A stretch of 12,828 bases of DNA from Candidatus Zixiibacteriota bacterium (GTDB lineage: Bacteria > Zixibacteria > MSB-5A5 > JAABVY01 > JAHJOQ01): positions 1-12,828 of the forward strand of contig JAJRZO010000018.1 of assembly GCA_024275215.1 (NCBI GenBank). Direction: 5' to 3'. Shown in pieces: positions 1 to 5,954 of this stretch. The notes below the pieces were generated by a model. That model did no database searches. It was given only the letters and a program-made list of their open reading frames with translations, and was not told the DNA's origin. Both the position numbers and the translations under genes were made by a program. How positions within the stretch are numbered: the stretch's first letter is position 1; each line of letters begins with the position of its first letter.

Positions 1-828
1 AGCCGTGTAAGGGTTGCATTTCAGGGTGAACGAGGCGCATTCTCGGAGGTCGCCGCTCGACAGCTTTTGGGTGATGGCATCTCGGTAGTGGGCGCGGAGA
101 CGTTCGCATCAGTATTTGATCTTGTCGAATCACACAAAGCGTCGTTCGGAATAGTCCCGATAGAAAACTCGCTTATCGGATCAATCCACAAAAATTATGA
201 TCTTCTGCTTGAACGTGATCTGAGCGTAGTGGGCGAAACTCAGCTTCACATATCGCTCAGCTTGATTGCTCCAGGGGGAACAAGGTTTTCGCAAGTCTCC
301 AGGGTATATTCCCACACGGCGGCGTTGGAACAATGCAGCGGATTTTTCGAAAAGAATCCTCAGATCGAACCTGTGTTGTATTATGATACCGGTGGCGCCG
401 TCAAGATGCTTGCGGAAGAAAAACCTGAGAATGCTGCAGCGCTCGCGCAACCCTATGCCGCAGAAATCTACGGCCTTAAAATCCTGAAAAAATCGCTTGA
501 AGATGAAAAGACGAATTTCACGCGATTTTTGCTGCTTGCACGAAAACCTGAGAAATTCAACGGTGAAGGGAAGACATCGATTGTGTTTTCGATGAAGAAT
601 CAGCCGGGAGTGCTGTTCAAAGTGCTTTCCGTATTTGCGCTGCGTGATATTGATTTGACCAAGATTGAATCTCGACCTGTCCGCAAGAAAGCATGGCAGT
701 ATTATTTCTATCTCGATTTCGAAGGGACGATTCAACAACAGGAAGTCCGCAACGCTCTCAAACACCTTGAAGAAATCACGCATTTTGTAAAAGTGCTGGG
801 AAGCTATCCGAAATGGAAAGCAGAGTAA
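1..828 (+). CDS. pheA: Prephenate dehydratase PheA (5' end outside window)
   Basis: This enzyme decarboxylates and dehydrates prephenate to phenylpyruvate, the committed step of phenylalanine synthesis in the cytoplasm. The frame is open from base 1. The first visible residues (VRVAFQGERGAFSEVAA) are the usual N-terminus of the catalytic domain, so only a few codons are probably missing. A TTG at 67 is internal and not the start. Visible residues 1-180 form the PDT domain, with the PIENS motif near residue 52 and the catalytic Thr-Arg-Phe triad at 174-176. Residues 191-270 form an ACT domain with a QPGVLFKVL segment at about 201 and ESRP at 223-226, the phenylalanine-binding signature, so feedback inhibition is expected. 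No chorismate mutase domain is visible, which makes this the monofunctional type of about 275-285 aa. No clear terminator follows; a palindromic repeat block begins about 90 bp downstream. Confidence 0.96.
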   Translation, partial: SRVRVAFQGERGAFSEVAARQLLGDGISVVGAETFASVFDLVESHKASFGIVPIENSLIGSIHKNYDLLLERDLSVVGETQLHISLSLIAPGGTRFSQVSRVYSHTAALEQCSGFFEKNPQIEPVLYYDTGGAVKMLAEEKPENAAALAQPYAAEIYGLKILKKSLEDEKTNFTRFLLLARKPEKFNGEGKTSIVFSMKNQPGVLFKVLSVFALRDIDLTKIESRPVRKKAWQYYFYLDFEGTIQQQEVRNALKHLEEITHFVKVLGSYPKWKAE

Positions 829-919
829 TCCTGCGGGGCGAAATAATTCTCGGATTCCCGTAGGTCGAAACTGATCTTCACCCGATTTCGTGGACAGTTT
901 ATTAAGCATGTTTGTATTT

Positions 920-984
920 TTCGTGCGCTGTCAGGAATCCTTTCCTGACAGCATCCGGTCATATTCTGTATTTCTGTGTGCGGC
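920..984. repeat. 65-bp direct repeat, copy 1, with hairpin
   Basis: This copy aligns without gaps to 1225-1289. It carries a perfect 10-bp stem, GCTGTCAGGA at 927-936 and TCCTGACAGC at 943-952, with a 6-nt loop (ATCCTT). Compared with the other copy, the third base pair changes from T-A to C-G. That compensatory change suggests the folded form matters. No T-tract follows, so it is not a standard intrinsic terminator. Confidence 0.75.
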
Positions 985-1043
985 GAATGTCCAGAGGCTG
1001 TCTCAGAAGCTTTGATTTACACAAGCAGGGTACTGGCTTTGTC

Positions 1044-1180
1044 GCCCCCGCGAAGGCGGCGGGGGGGCATTTAACATCAACGCGTTCAATGGATTCCCGC
1101 CTACGGTCGGTGCCCCACCTATTAGGTGGGGTTACATATTTATATTTCATAACGAGAAACCCACCCAGAGGGTGGGGCAC
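1044..1180. repeat. Nested GC-rich palindromes
   Basis: Three hairpin-forming stretches sit between the two 65-bp repeats. The first is GCCCCCGC at 1044-1051 facing a G-run at 1059-1068. The second is CCCCACCT at 1113-1120 with AGGTGGGG at 1124-1131, a perfect 8-bp stem with a 3-nt loop. The third is CCCACCC at 1160-1166 with GGGTGGG at 1170-1176, also with a 3-nt loop. In addition GTGCCCCACC (1110-1119) is the exact reverse complement of 1171-1180, so one long stem can compete with the two local hairpins. Function unknown; mosaic intergenic repeats are the closest analogy. Confidence 0.75.
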
Positions 1181-1224
1181 CCAACCATTGGTTTGTATTC
1201 AATCCCGTAACTCACGTCTACTTC

Positions 1225-1289
1225 TTCGTGCGCCGTCAGGAATCCTTTCCTGACGGTATCCGGTCATATTCTGTGCTTTCGTGCCCGGC
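1225..1289. repeat. 65-bp direct repeat, copy 2, with hairpin
   Basis: Second copy of the repeat at 920-984, in the same orientation. Its stem is GCCGTCAGGA at 1232-1241 with TCCTGACGGT at 1248-1257 and the same ATCCTT loop. The outermost pair has become a G-T wobble, while the third pair is C-G where the first copy has T-A. The region outside the stem is also conserved (ATCCGGTCATATTCTG in both copies). Confidence 0.75.
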
Positions 1290-1328
1290 AGATGACCCAT
1301 CTGTCGAGCACACATGAGATTGATCTCA

Positions 1329-2726
1329 TCAGCACGGCGGAGGACCGCTGTTGAAGATATACTGGATGAGATAGACAACATCATCTATGTCGATCAAACC
1401 GGAACAGTCAGCATCGCCCGATTCGAGCGGATCGGGTGCGGGACCACCTGAGAATATATACTGAATCAGATACACGACATCATCGATATCGACAGCGCCG
1501 GAACCATCAGCATCGCCGGGAACATACGTCGGCACCTCAACATAAACCGAGTCAATATCTGTCGTGACAATCTCGACGCCATCCGAGAATTCATAATAGT
1601 AATCATACCATCCGGTAGAATCGACTTCGACTGTCGCCTCGAACAAAGTGCCGTTGAGATAATCTTTCTCGCATGCCGTCATATCATGCAGGGTATTATC
1701 AATATAAGCGTGCCGCCACACAGCAGTGTTATTGTCGGGATCGGTAAATGTCACCTGTGCGAGAATAGCCCCGTTTCCATCATCGGATGCTCCCGCACCT
1801 GACAAAACCGGTGCGCTGTTCACCGAGTAATCGGTCATTTGTGATTCGGGAATAAAGGCCGCAATCTTGCCCCAGTCGTTCGTCACCAGTTCAGACGACA
1901 AGTTCTGAGTCGAGGTTATCGGCGCGAGAATAATATAACCGGATGGCGGCGGCCAGTCCGACCACTCCGGTTGCGATGTCAGATCAGAAATGTTGCATGA
2001 CATACTCAGCGAGTTGCCGGAAATATCAGTCGAGACGCTTCCGATATTCGTCAGAGAACTATCGACAGGATCGAACCTGTACAATCCGGGTGACATGACA
2101 AACGGAACATTCACATAAATAAATGAAAACGCGATAGAATCCTCAACATCGGGATCGACAATCCCAACTGAGTAGAGATAGAAATCAAAACCGGAGCTTG
2201 TCGGGAAACCGCCGCCTGCGTTGTCGATACGAACGTAGAGCTTCTGATCGGAATAGCTGGCGTAGGCGTGAACAATATCGAGATGACTTCCGCCGCCGTC
2301 AACATCCCCGACAGGATCTTCACCCAGATCGGCTTGCAGATATGCAGGCACAGGGAAAACATCGCCGACATTCTTCGGTGACTGCGTGGCGATTACGGAA
2401 TCACCTTCAGAACTGAAATACCATTCGAGCGAATCGGTCGAGGTCGAGTATTCGACAGTTGCGGAAAACGTGTAGAGCGAACAAGCCGTATATAATTCGT
2501 TCATATCTGTTTTATTCCACGATGTAGTCGATGGATCGCGATAGATGACAGAGTGGAAAAGAGTCGTATCCATAGCGATACTGTCCTTGATATCGACATC
2601 GAATTGAACACTGTCGGCTGCCGCCGATGTAAAAGCTGAGGCGTAGGGCTTATCCGAAGCCTGACCGAAAATCGCTGTTGAAAGCATTATTAACAGTGCG
2701 ATTGCAAAACTGGTAACTCTTTTCAT
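1329..2726 (-). CDS. Exported protein with C-terminal paired dockerin-like repeats
   Basis: A 465-aa protein of unknown specific function. Residues 1-24 look like a Sec signal peptide: MKR, a hydrophobic stretch, then a likely cut near FGQAS/DKP. Residues of roughly 25-300 are beta-rich and include LDIVHAYASYSDQKLYVRIDNAGG, reminiscent of DOMON/CBM9-like surface domains, although I cannot assign a family. About 307-400 looks like an Ig-like fold. Residues 404-465 hold two dockerin type I-like calcium-binding loops (GDADGSGAVDIDD and GDADCSGLIDIDD), each followed by VVYLIQYIF. The ATG at 2726 has a GGGAGA ribosome binding site 8 nt upstream. Its own promoter is at 2768-2795. It converges on pheA with the palindrome block between them. 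The dockerin pair resembles that of the 5955-9026 gene. A cell-surface or secreted location is inferred; no cohesin partner is visible. Confidence 0.88.
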   Translation of the reverse strand: MKRVTSFAIALLIMLSTAIFGQASDKPYASAFTSAAADSVQFDVDIKDSIAMDTTLFHSVIYRDPSTTSWNKTDMNELYTACSLYTFSATVEYSTSTDSLEWYFSSEGDSVIATQSPKNVGDVFPVPAYLQADLGEDPVGDVDGGGSHLDIVHAYASYSDQKLYVRIDNAGGGFPTSSGFDFYLYSVGIVDPDVEDSIAFSFIYVNVPFVMSPGLYRFDPVDSSLTNIGSVSTDISGNSLSMSCNISDLTSQPEWSDWPPPSGYIILAPITSTQNLSSELVTNDWGKIAAFIPESQMTDYSVNSAPVLSGAGASDDGNGAILAQVTFTDPDNNTAVWRHAYIDNTLHDMTACEKDYLNGTLFEATVEVDSTGWYDYYYEFSDGVEIVTTDIDSVYVEVPTYVPGDADGSGAVDIDDVVYLIQYIFSGGPAPDPLESGDADCSGLIDIDDVVYLIQYIFNSGPPPC

Positions 2727-2767
2727 GTTCGCATTCTCCCTGATGTGTAATAATAAATGATATATCT

Positions 2768-2795
2768 AATATAATCCGGAGATGCGAATCCGCAA
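2768..2795 (-). promoter_or_regulatory. Likely promoter of the dockerin-tailed protein gene
   Basis: On the minus strand TTGCGG (2790-2795) is followed 16 bp later by TATATT (2768-2773). A start near 2761 would leave a short leader of about 35 nt before the ATG at 2726. It lies downstream of the terminator-like hairpin at 2814-2850, so the gene need not depend on the stronger promoter further upstream. Confidence 0.5.
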
Positions 2796-2813
2796 CAGGA
2801 AGTTGCAGTATAC

Positions 2814-2850
2814 AAAAAGATGAGTCGGCCCGGGTTGCACAGGCCGACTC
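2814..2850 (-). terminator. Intrinsic terminator-like hairpin ending RNA copy A
   Basis: A perfect 9-bp stem, GAGTCGGCC with GGCCGACTC (2842-2850 and 2822-2830), has an 11-nt loop. On the minus strand it is followed by ATCTTTTTG, a short U-tract. It lies about 60-100 nt after the promoter at 2918-2946 and would end a transcript of about 98 nt, or act as an attenuator for the gene at 1329-2726. Confidence 0.7.
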
Positions 2851-2911
2851 CAGATCCAGTCCTAATCGCCCAGAAGATAGGGCTTGGTAGGGCAAGTGCA
2901 GAGGAATGTGC
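2814..2911 (-). ncRNA. Candidate small structured RNA, copy A
   Basis: A predicted transcript of about 98 nt from the promoter at 2918-2946 to the terminator at 2814-2850. It contains CATTCCTC near its 5' end, TACCAA, and a small hairpin of GCCC and GGGC around an 8-nt pyrimidine-rich loop (2868-2883). After a conserved single-stranded stretch (TAGGACTGGATCTGG) comes the terminator stem. The same order, spacing and core sequence recur at 9483-9580 on the other strand. Within the 32-nt core (2840-2871 against 9522-9553) only three bases differ. I recognise no known RNA family. An alternative is a leader or attenuator of the downstream dockerin gene, but that gene has its own possible promoter after the terminator. 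Confidence 0.6.
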
Positions 2912-2917
2912 GTCAAT

Positions 2918-2946
2918 ATTATACCAATCCAGTCCCCGTTTGTCAA
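2918..2946 (-). promoter_or_regulatory. Consensus sigma-70 promoter for RNA copy A
   Basis: On the minus strand TTGACA (2941-2946), a 17-bp spacer and TATAAT (2918-2923) match the housekeeping consensus at every position. Transcription should start near 2911 and run into the structured RNA, not directly into a coding region. This is the strongest promoter in the window. Confidence 0.85.
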
Positions 2947-3020
2947 GCCAAATCACAACACAATATGTCTTTTATTAGAATTCCCCAAGGCAGACATCTA
3001 TGCGGTTACAATGCAGTTGC

Positions 3021-4247
3021 TTATAGCGGACAGCCAATCCGAAAAGTGGGGTCAGAGGTGAGTTTCTGAGAGAGGAGACTCATAAACAGACCGACATCAG
3101 TGACAATACCGACAGCCTGAGCCGATCCGCGATCCGAGAGTTTTGTCACCACAGATGGATTGATATCGACTATTATCGTTTTTGTGCTCGATGGCAGCAT
3201 ATTACCGACTGCAATGGAATGAAGCATTGTCGAGAGCATCAGGACGACATCAATGCCGCGCAATGCCTCTGTGTATTTTTCCTGTGCCTGATTCATATCG
3301 GTGATCACTTCCGGCAGGGGACCATCATCACGAATTGAACCAGCAAGCACAAACGGCACTTTCTTCTTCACGCAGGCATACATGATGCCGGATGTGAGAA
3401 TTCCCGATTCGACAGCATTCGCGATCGAGCCTGCCCTGTTGATATTGTTTATCGCTCTCATGTGGTTGCGATGACCTTCATCGACCGGCAGACCATTATC
3501 GACATGGATACCGAGCGATGTTCCAAAGAACGATTGCTCGATATCGTGAACCGCGAGCGCATTACCTGACAACAGCAGATTGATATAGCCTGATTCGATC
3601 AGGCTGCAAAGCGCATGAGATGATCCGGTATGTACGACGACAGGCCCAGCTACAATTGCAGTTTTGACATCAGGTGGAGCAATGATTTCCGCTACTCTTT
3701 CGACTGCCAACTCAACACGCCGCTCGGATGATGTCCCGTTAGTCATAAACGCGAAATCAGATCTTTGTCTGTCAGTGAACTGTGGTTGCACCCTGATACC
3801 ATCGACCCCGCAGACAATTTTGTCACCCGCCTTGACATCTCTCAGCTTGCGGCAAACCGGACCGTCAGATTCAATAACAATCACGGCGTCCATTCGCTGG
3901 TTGCGAACAGTTACCCATTGACCATCAATGAATACTTTTGTCACATGGTTTGTTGTCGAGTAGAAATCATCAGGGACGACTTTATCGGCTTCAGCCTTAT
4001 TGGTATTGACTTCTTTCGGAGAATCGAGATAACATCCGAGAACATTCAATCTTGGCAGCAATGCGGCAATAATATCGGGTTTGCCTGATATTTCGACCTT
4101 TGCGCGGGAGACATCAAGGTTTGTTTCGCCCATCTCGAATGATATGATTTTGAACTGTGCACCCGACTTTATGATTGTGTCGAGCACATCAGACATAATG
4201 CCCGAATCAACTATGTGCCCTTCAACAATGACTATTTCTTTTCTCAC
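3021..4247 (-). CDS. LOR/SDH (TIGR00300) family protein, ornithine cyclodeaminase-like
   Basis: A 408-aa cytoplasmic protein matching the family named after the LOR/SDH conserved region. Archaeal members convert ornithine to proline and ammonia with NAD, and the same region is the C-terminal part of cyanobacterial ArgZ/AgrE arginine dihydrolase. Residues of about 1-105 match the Saccharop_dh_N-type domain (MRKEIVIVEGHIVDSG start). The rest is a nucleotide-binding region with the family block VAGPVVVHTGSSHALCSLIESGYINLLLSGNALAVHDIE at about 195-235. There is no N-terminal guanidine-hydrolysing domain, so this is the stand-alone form. The start is GTG at 4247 with GGAG 6 nt upstream; an overlapping ATG just before it is out of frame. 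I see no clear terminator, so readthrough towards RNA copy A is possible. Family assignment is firm; the exact reaction is inferred. Confidence 0.85.
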   Translation of the reverse strand: MRKEIVIVEGHIVDSGIMSDVLDTIIKSGAQFKIISFEMGETNLDVSRAKVEISGKPDIIAALLPRLNVLGCYLDSPKEVNTNKAEADKVVPDDFYSTTNHVTKVFIDGQWVTVRNQRMDAVIVIESDGPVCRKLRDVKAGDKIVCGVDGIRVQPQFTDRQRSDFAFMTNGTSSERRVELAVERVAEIIAPPDVKTAIVAGPVVVHTGSSHALCSLIESGYINLLLSGNALAVHDIEQSFFGTSLGIHVDNGLPVDEGHRNHMRAINNINRAGSIANAVESGILTSGIMYACVKKKVPFVLAGSIRDDGPLPEVITDMNQAQEKYTEALRGIDVVLMLSTMLHSIAVGNMLPSSTKTIIVDINPSVVTKLSDRGSAQAVGIVTDVGLFMSLLSQKLTSDPTFRIGCPL

Positions 4248-4371
4248 ATAATTCTCCGATTCATATAGTAGCCGATCGAATTCGGCAGGTCGAAATCTTC
4301 TGATTATGTTATTTCATATCGGCATCTTTTCCCGAAGCATAATATATGCTGTAGCTGTTACAAATTATCAT

Positions 4372-4394
4372 CGCAGGAGTCGGGCGCTCCTGCG
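4372..4394. repeat. Intergenic hairpin CGCAGGAG/CTCCTGCG
   Basis: A perfect 8-bp inverted repeat (4372-4379 with 4387-4394) surrounds a 7-nt loop between the genes ending at 4473 and starting at 4247. No T-tract is adjacent on either strand, so it is not a standard terminator. It may be a dispersed intergenic palindrome; no second copy is seen here. Confidence 0.55.
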
Positions 4395-4423
4395 CTACTT
4401 CACTGGAATACACTGTGATAGCA

Positions 4424-4457
4424 GAAAAAAGGCAGGATCTACAACAATGATCCTGCC
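4424..4457 (-). terminator. Rho-independent terminator of the barrel-like protein gene
   Basis: On the minus strand a 9-bp stem, GGCAGGATC (4449-4457) with GATCCTGCC (4431-4439), encloses a 9-nt loop and is followed at once by six T residues (4425-4430). It lies 15 bp past the stop codon of the gene at 4473-5069. Confidence 0.9.
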
Positions 4458-4472
4458 CTGAATTGTTGCGGT

Positions 4473-5069
4473 TTAGTATGCGAGGACGTTTACAGTGGCC
4501 TTGATAGTCGTCGCATTAGTTGTGGCTGTAATTCCAGATTGCGTGTCGCTCGGGTTTCCATAAGTTGCGCATACTTCAATGCTCCAATGACGTGCAAATT
4601 CGTAGCCGAATCCGCCTCCGATTCCGAAACCTGTCCATGTGTCGGAATTACTTTCAAAAGGTGCTGCCCATGTTGAAAGCCCAATAACACCTGTAAAGAA
4701 AAATGATGGAGCTACTGGCTGGAGATAATATGTAACTCCCAAACCACCAATGCCATGAGCTATTGTTACACTGCTACCGAGTGCGTTGTCCAGACTAAAC
4801 CATGAGACCTTACTTACATAATATATCTGTAAGAATCCATTCGGAGCATACCCGATACGAAAGTCAGTCTGAACTCCAAATTTGCTCTCCCTGTCAGAGG
4901 TCAGGCTCTGCCGATATGCTTCTATTGTCTGAGTATACGATGTTACGCCGGTTCCAAGACCGGCTCCCAGAATGAATCCCTTCCGTCTCCCATCGAAAGC
5001 ATCCGCATCCGAAATCAACCCGAGTATCATCAAAGCGATTACCAGGACAACTGTAAATCTGAAAGACAT
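4473..5069 (-). CDS. Small exported outer-membrane beta-barrel-like protein
   Basis: A 198-aa protein with a signal peptide (MSFRF, hydrophobic core, then SDADA/FDG, cut near residue 24). The mature part consists of alternating hydrophobic/polar strands rich in Gly and aromatic residues (GFILGAGLGTG, GGLGVTYYLQP, GFGIGGGFGYEFARHWSIEV) and ends in alternating beta residues. This resembles eight-stranded outer-membrane barrels of the OmpA/OmpW size class. Specific function unknown. The start at 5069 is chosen because AAGGAGGAAGA stands directly before it; the frame stays open to 5153, but that extension overlaps the promoter at 5119-5147. It is a single-gene unit with its own promoter and terminator. 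Confidence 0.83.
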   Translation of the reverse strand: MSFRFTVVLVIALMILGLISDADAFDGRRKGFILGAGLGTGVTSYTQTIEAYRQSLTSDRESKFGVQTDFRIGYAPNGFLQIYYVSKVSWFSLDNALGSSVTIAHGIGGLGVTYYLQPVAPSFFFTGVIGLSTWAAPFESNSDTWTGFGIGGGFGYEFARHWSIEVCATYGNPSDTQSGITATTNATTIKATVNVLAY

Positions 5070-5118
5070 TCTTCCTCCTTGCAGTAACTTGCGCACCAAA
5101 AAATCCAATTGTATTTCG

Positions 5119-5147
5119 ATAATACCTGTTGGTGTCAGGCATGTCAA
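5119..5147 (-). promoter_or_regulatory. Sigma-70 promoter of the barrel-like protein gene
   Basis: Minus-strand TTGACA (5142-5147), a 17-bp spacer and TATTAT (5119-5124). A start near 5112 gives a leader of about 43 nt to the ATG at 5069. It also rules out the longer open frame to 5153. Confidence 0.82.
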
Positions 5148-5153
5148 GGTCAT

Positions 5154-5556
5154 TGGCTATTTATCCAGTATTGTAATATAGAAAGAAAACAGACTTCCTC
5201 GACACGCGCCATCGGGGTCGACAAAAAAACCAGGCACTTTGCTCATACACATAACTCATTGTTTAACAGGACCTTGGTGAGCATCTCTATGTTTCACAGG
5301 CAAATTATTGGGGAATATAACATCGTTGTCGATAATAGACTCAGTATGCGCATTTACCGATTCAGGAGATATATCCTTTTGGAACTGTAGAAGCTTGAGT
5401 TATGATGCGAATATAATTGTGTTGCATATTGACAGATAGAATGTCGCTGTTGCTTAATCGAGAGAGAATTCTGCCGAATCAGTCGATAGAAGTTGTATTG
5501 TCTATTATGAGAGACATTCGGATCCGGAACAGTGCAACGCGAGCGGGAAAAAATGC
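5154..5556. other. Gene-free stretch between divergent transcription units
   Basis: About 400 bp between the promoter for the minus-strand barrel-like gene and the plus-strand promoter at 5557. Short open frames exist on both strands, but none has a ribosome binding site, plausible composition or recognisable product. I see no strong hairpin or repeat. It is AT-richer than the neighbouring genes and may hold upstream regulatory sites, which I cannot identify. Confidence 0.5.
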
Positions 5557-5585
5557 TTGACAATCGTTCGGTGAAATGCTATCCT
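5557..5585 (+). promoter_or_regulatory. Sigma-70-like promoter upstream of the 1023-aa exported protein
   Basis: TTGACA (5557-5562), a 17-bp spacer and TATCCT (5580-5585). The -35 box is perfect and the -10 box matches four of six consensus bases. A start near 5592 would leave an unusually long leader of about 363 nt before the ATG at 5955. Confidence 0.7.
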
Positions 5586-5591
5586 ATTAGC

Positions 5592-5954
5592 GAATATTAG
5601 GTTAGTAAGCCAAGTTGACGTTCCTATCTGTTACTGTTCTTGCTTGCTAAGGAGAACCTTAGTCAGGCGGTTGGCTCGTGGAATATGGTAATCCTGCCCG
5701 GTTTGCCGGCGAATCAATTTGACTGAGTTGTTACTCCGGATGATGCTCGACAGAATTTGTACACGTAAGATTTTATTAAGAAAACAAACAGGAGTTTTGG
5801 ACCTCTAAGTTGTGGAAGGAGGGATATTACTGGACAAATCTAATTGTGCAGGATTCCCTGCATCTGTTAGTTGTTGGTTCGTTAATGTGTCGATTTGTTT
5901 TGTCGTGTATGAACACGGCGAAGCCCAAAGCAATCGTATTGAGAGGAGCGAGAA
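5592..5954 (+). promoter_or_regulatory. Long 5' leader with mutually exclusive stems
   Basis: Early in this leader TTAGTAAGC (5602-5610) can pair with GCTTGCTAA (5642-5650), nine pairs including one G-U. The same CTAA bases also form the short hairpin CTAAGG-AGAA-CCTTAG (5647-5662), so the two folds exclude each other. CCGG-TTTG-CCGG follows in 5699-5711. The open frame starting at the TTG at 5810 overlaps the real gene and has no good start, so I do not call it. A cis-regulatory leader is plausible, but I recognise no riboswitch class. Confidence 0.4.

Larger units (their letters stand above)
829..1328. other. Gene-free block of palindromes and direct repeats
   Basis: These 500 bp lie between the convergent pheA and dockerin-protein genes. 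I find no credible gene: the frames that stay open run through the palindromes and have no ribosome binding site. The content is two 65-bp direct repeats (920-984 and 1225-1289), each carrying a hairpin, enclosing several GC-rich palindromes. The convergent position suits transcription termination or a dispersed intergenic repeat of the REP/BIME kind, which is inference. Confidence 0.7.

Noticed and set aside
181..909. Minus-strand open frame of 242 codons opposite pheA
   Set aside because: It is a shadow of pheA; the plus-strand frame carries all catalytic and ACT motifs.
912..1253. Plus-strand open frame of 113 codons after pheA
   Set aside because: It runs through the direct repeats and palindromes, has no ribosome binding site, and looks like translated repeat.
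2814..2911. Copy A as a known riboswitch such as c-di-GMP, preQ1 or cobalamin type
   Set aside because: I could not match the conserved boxes of those classes, and copy B lacks a downstream gene.
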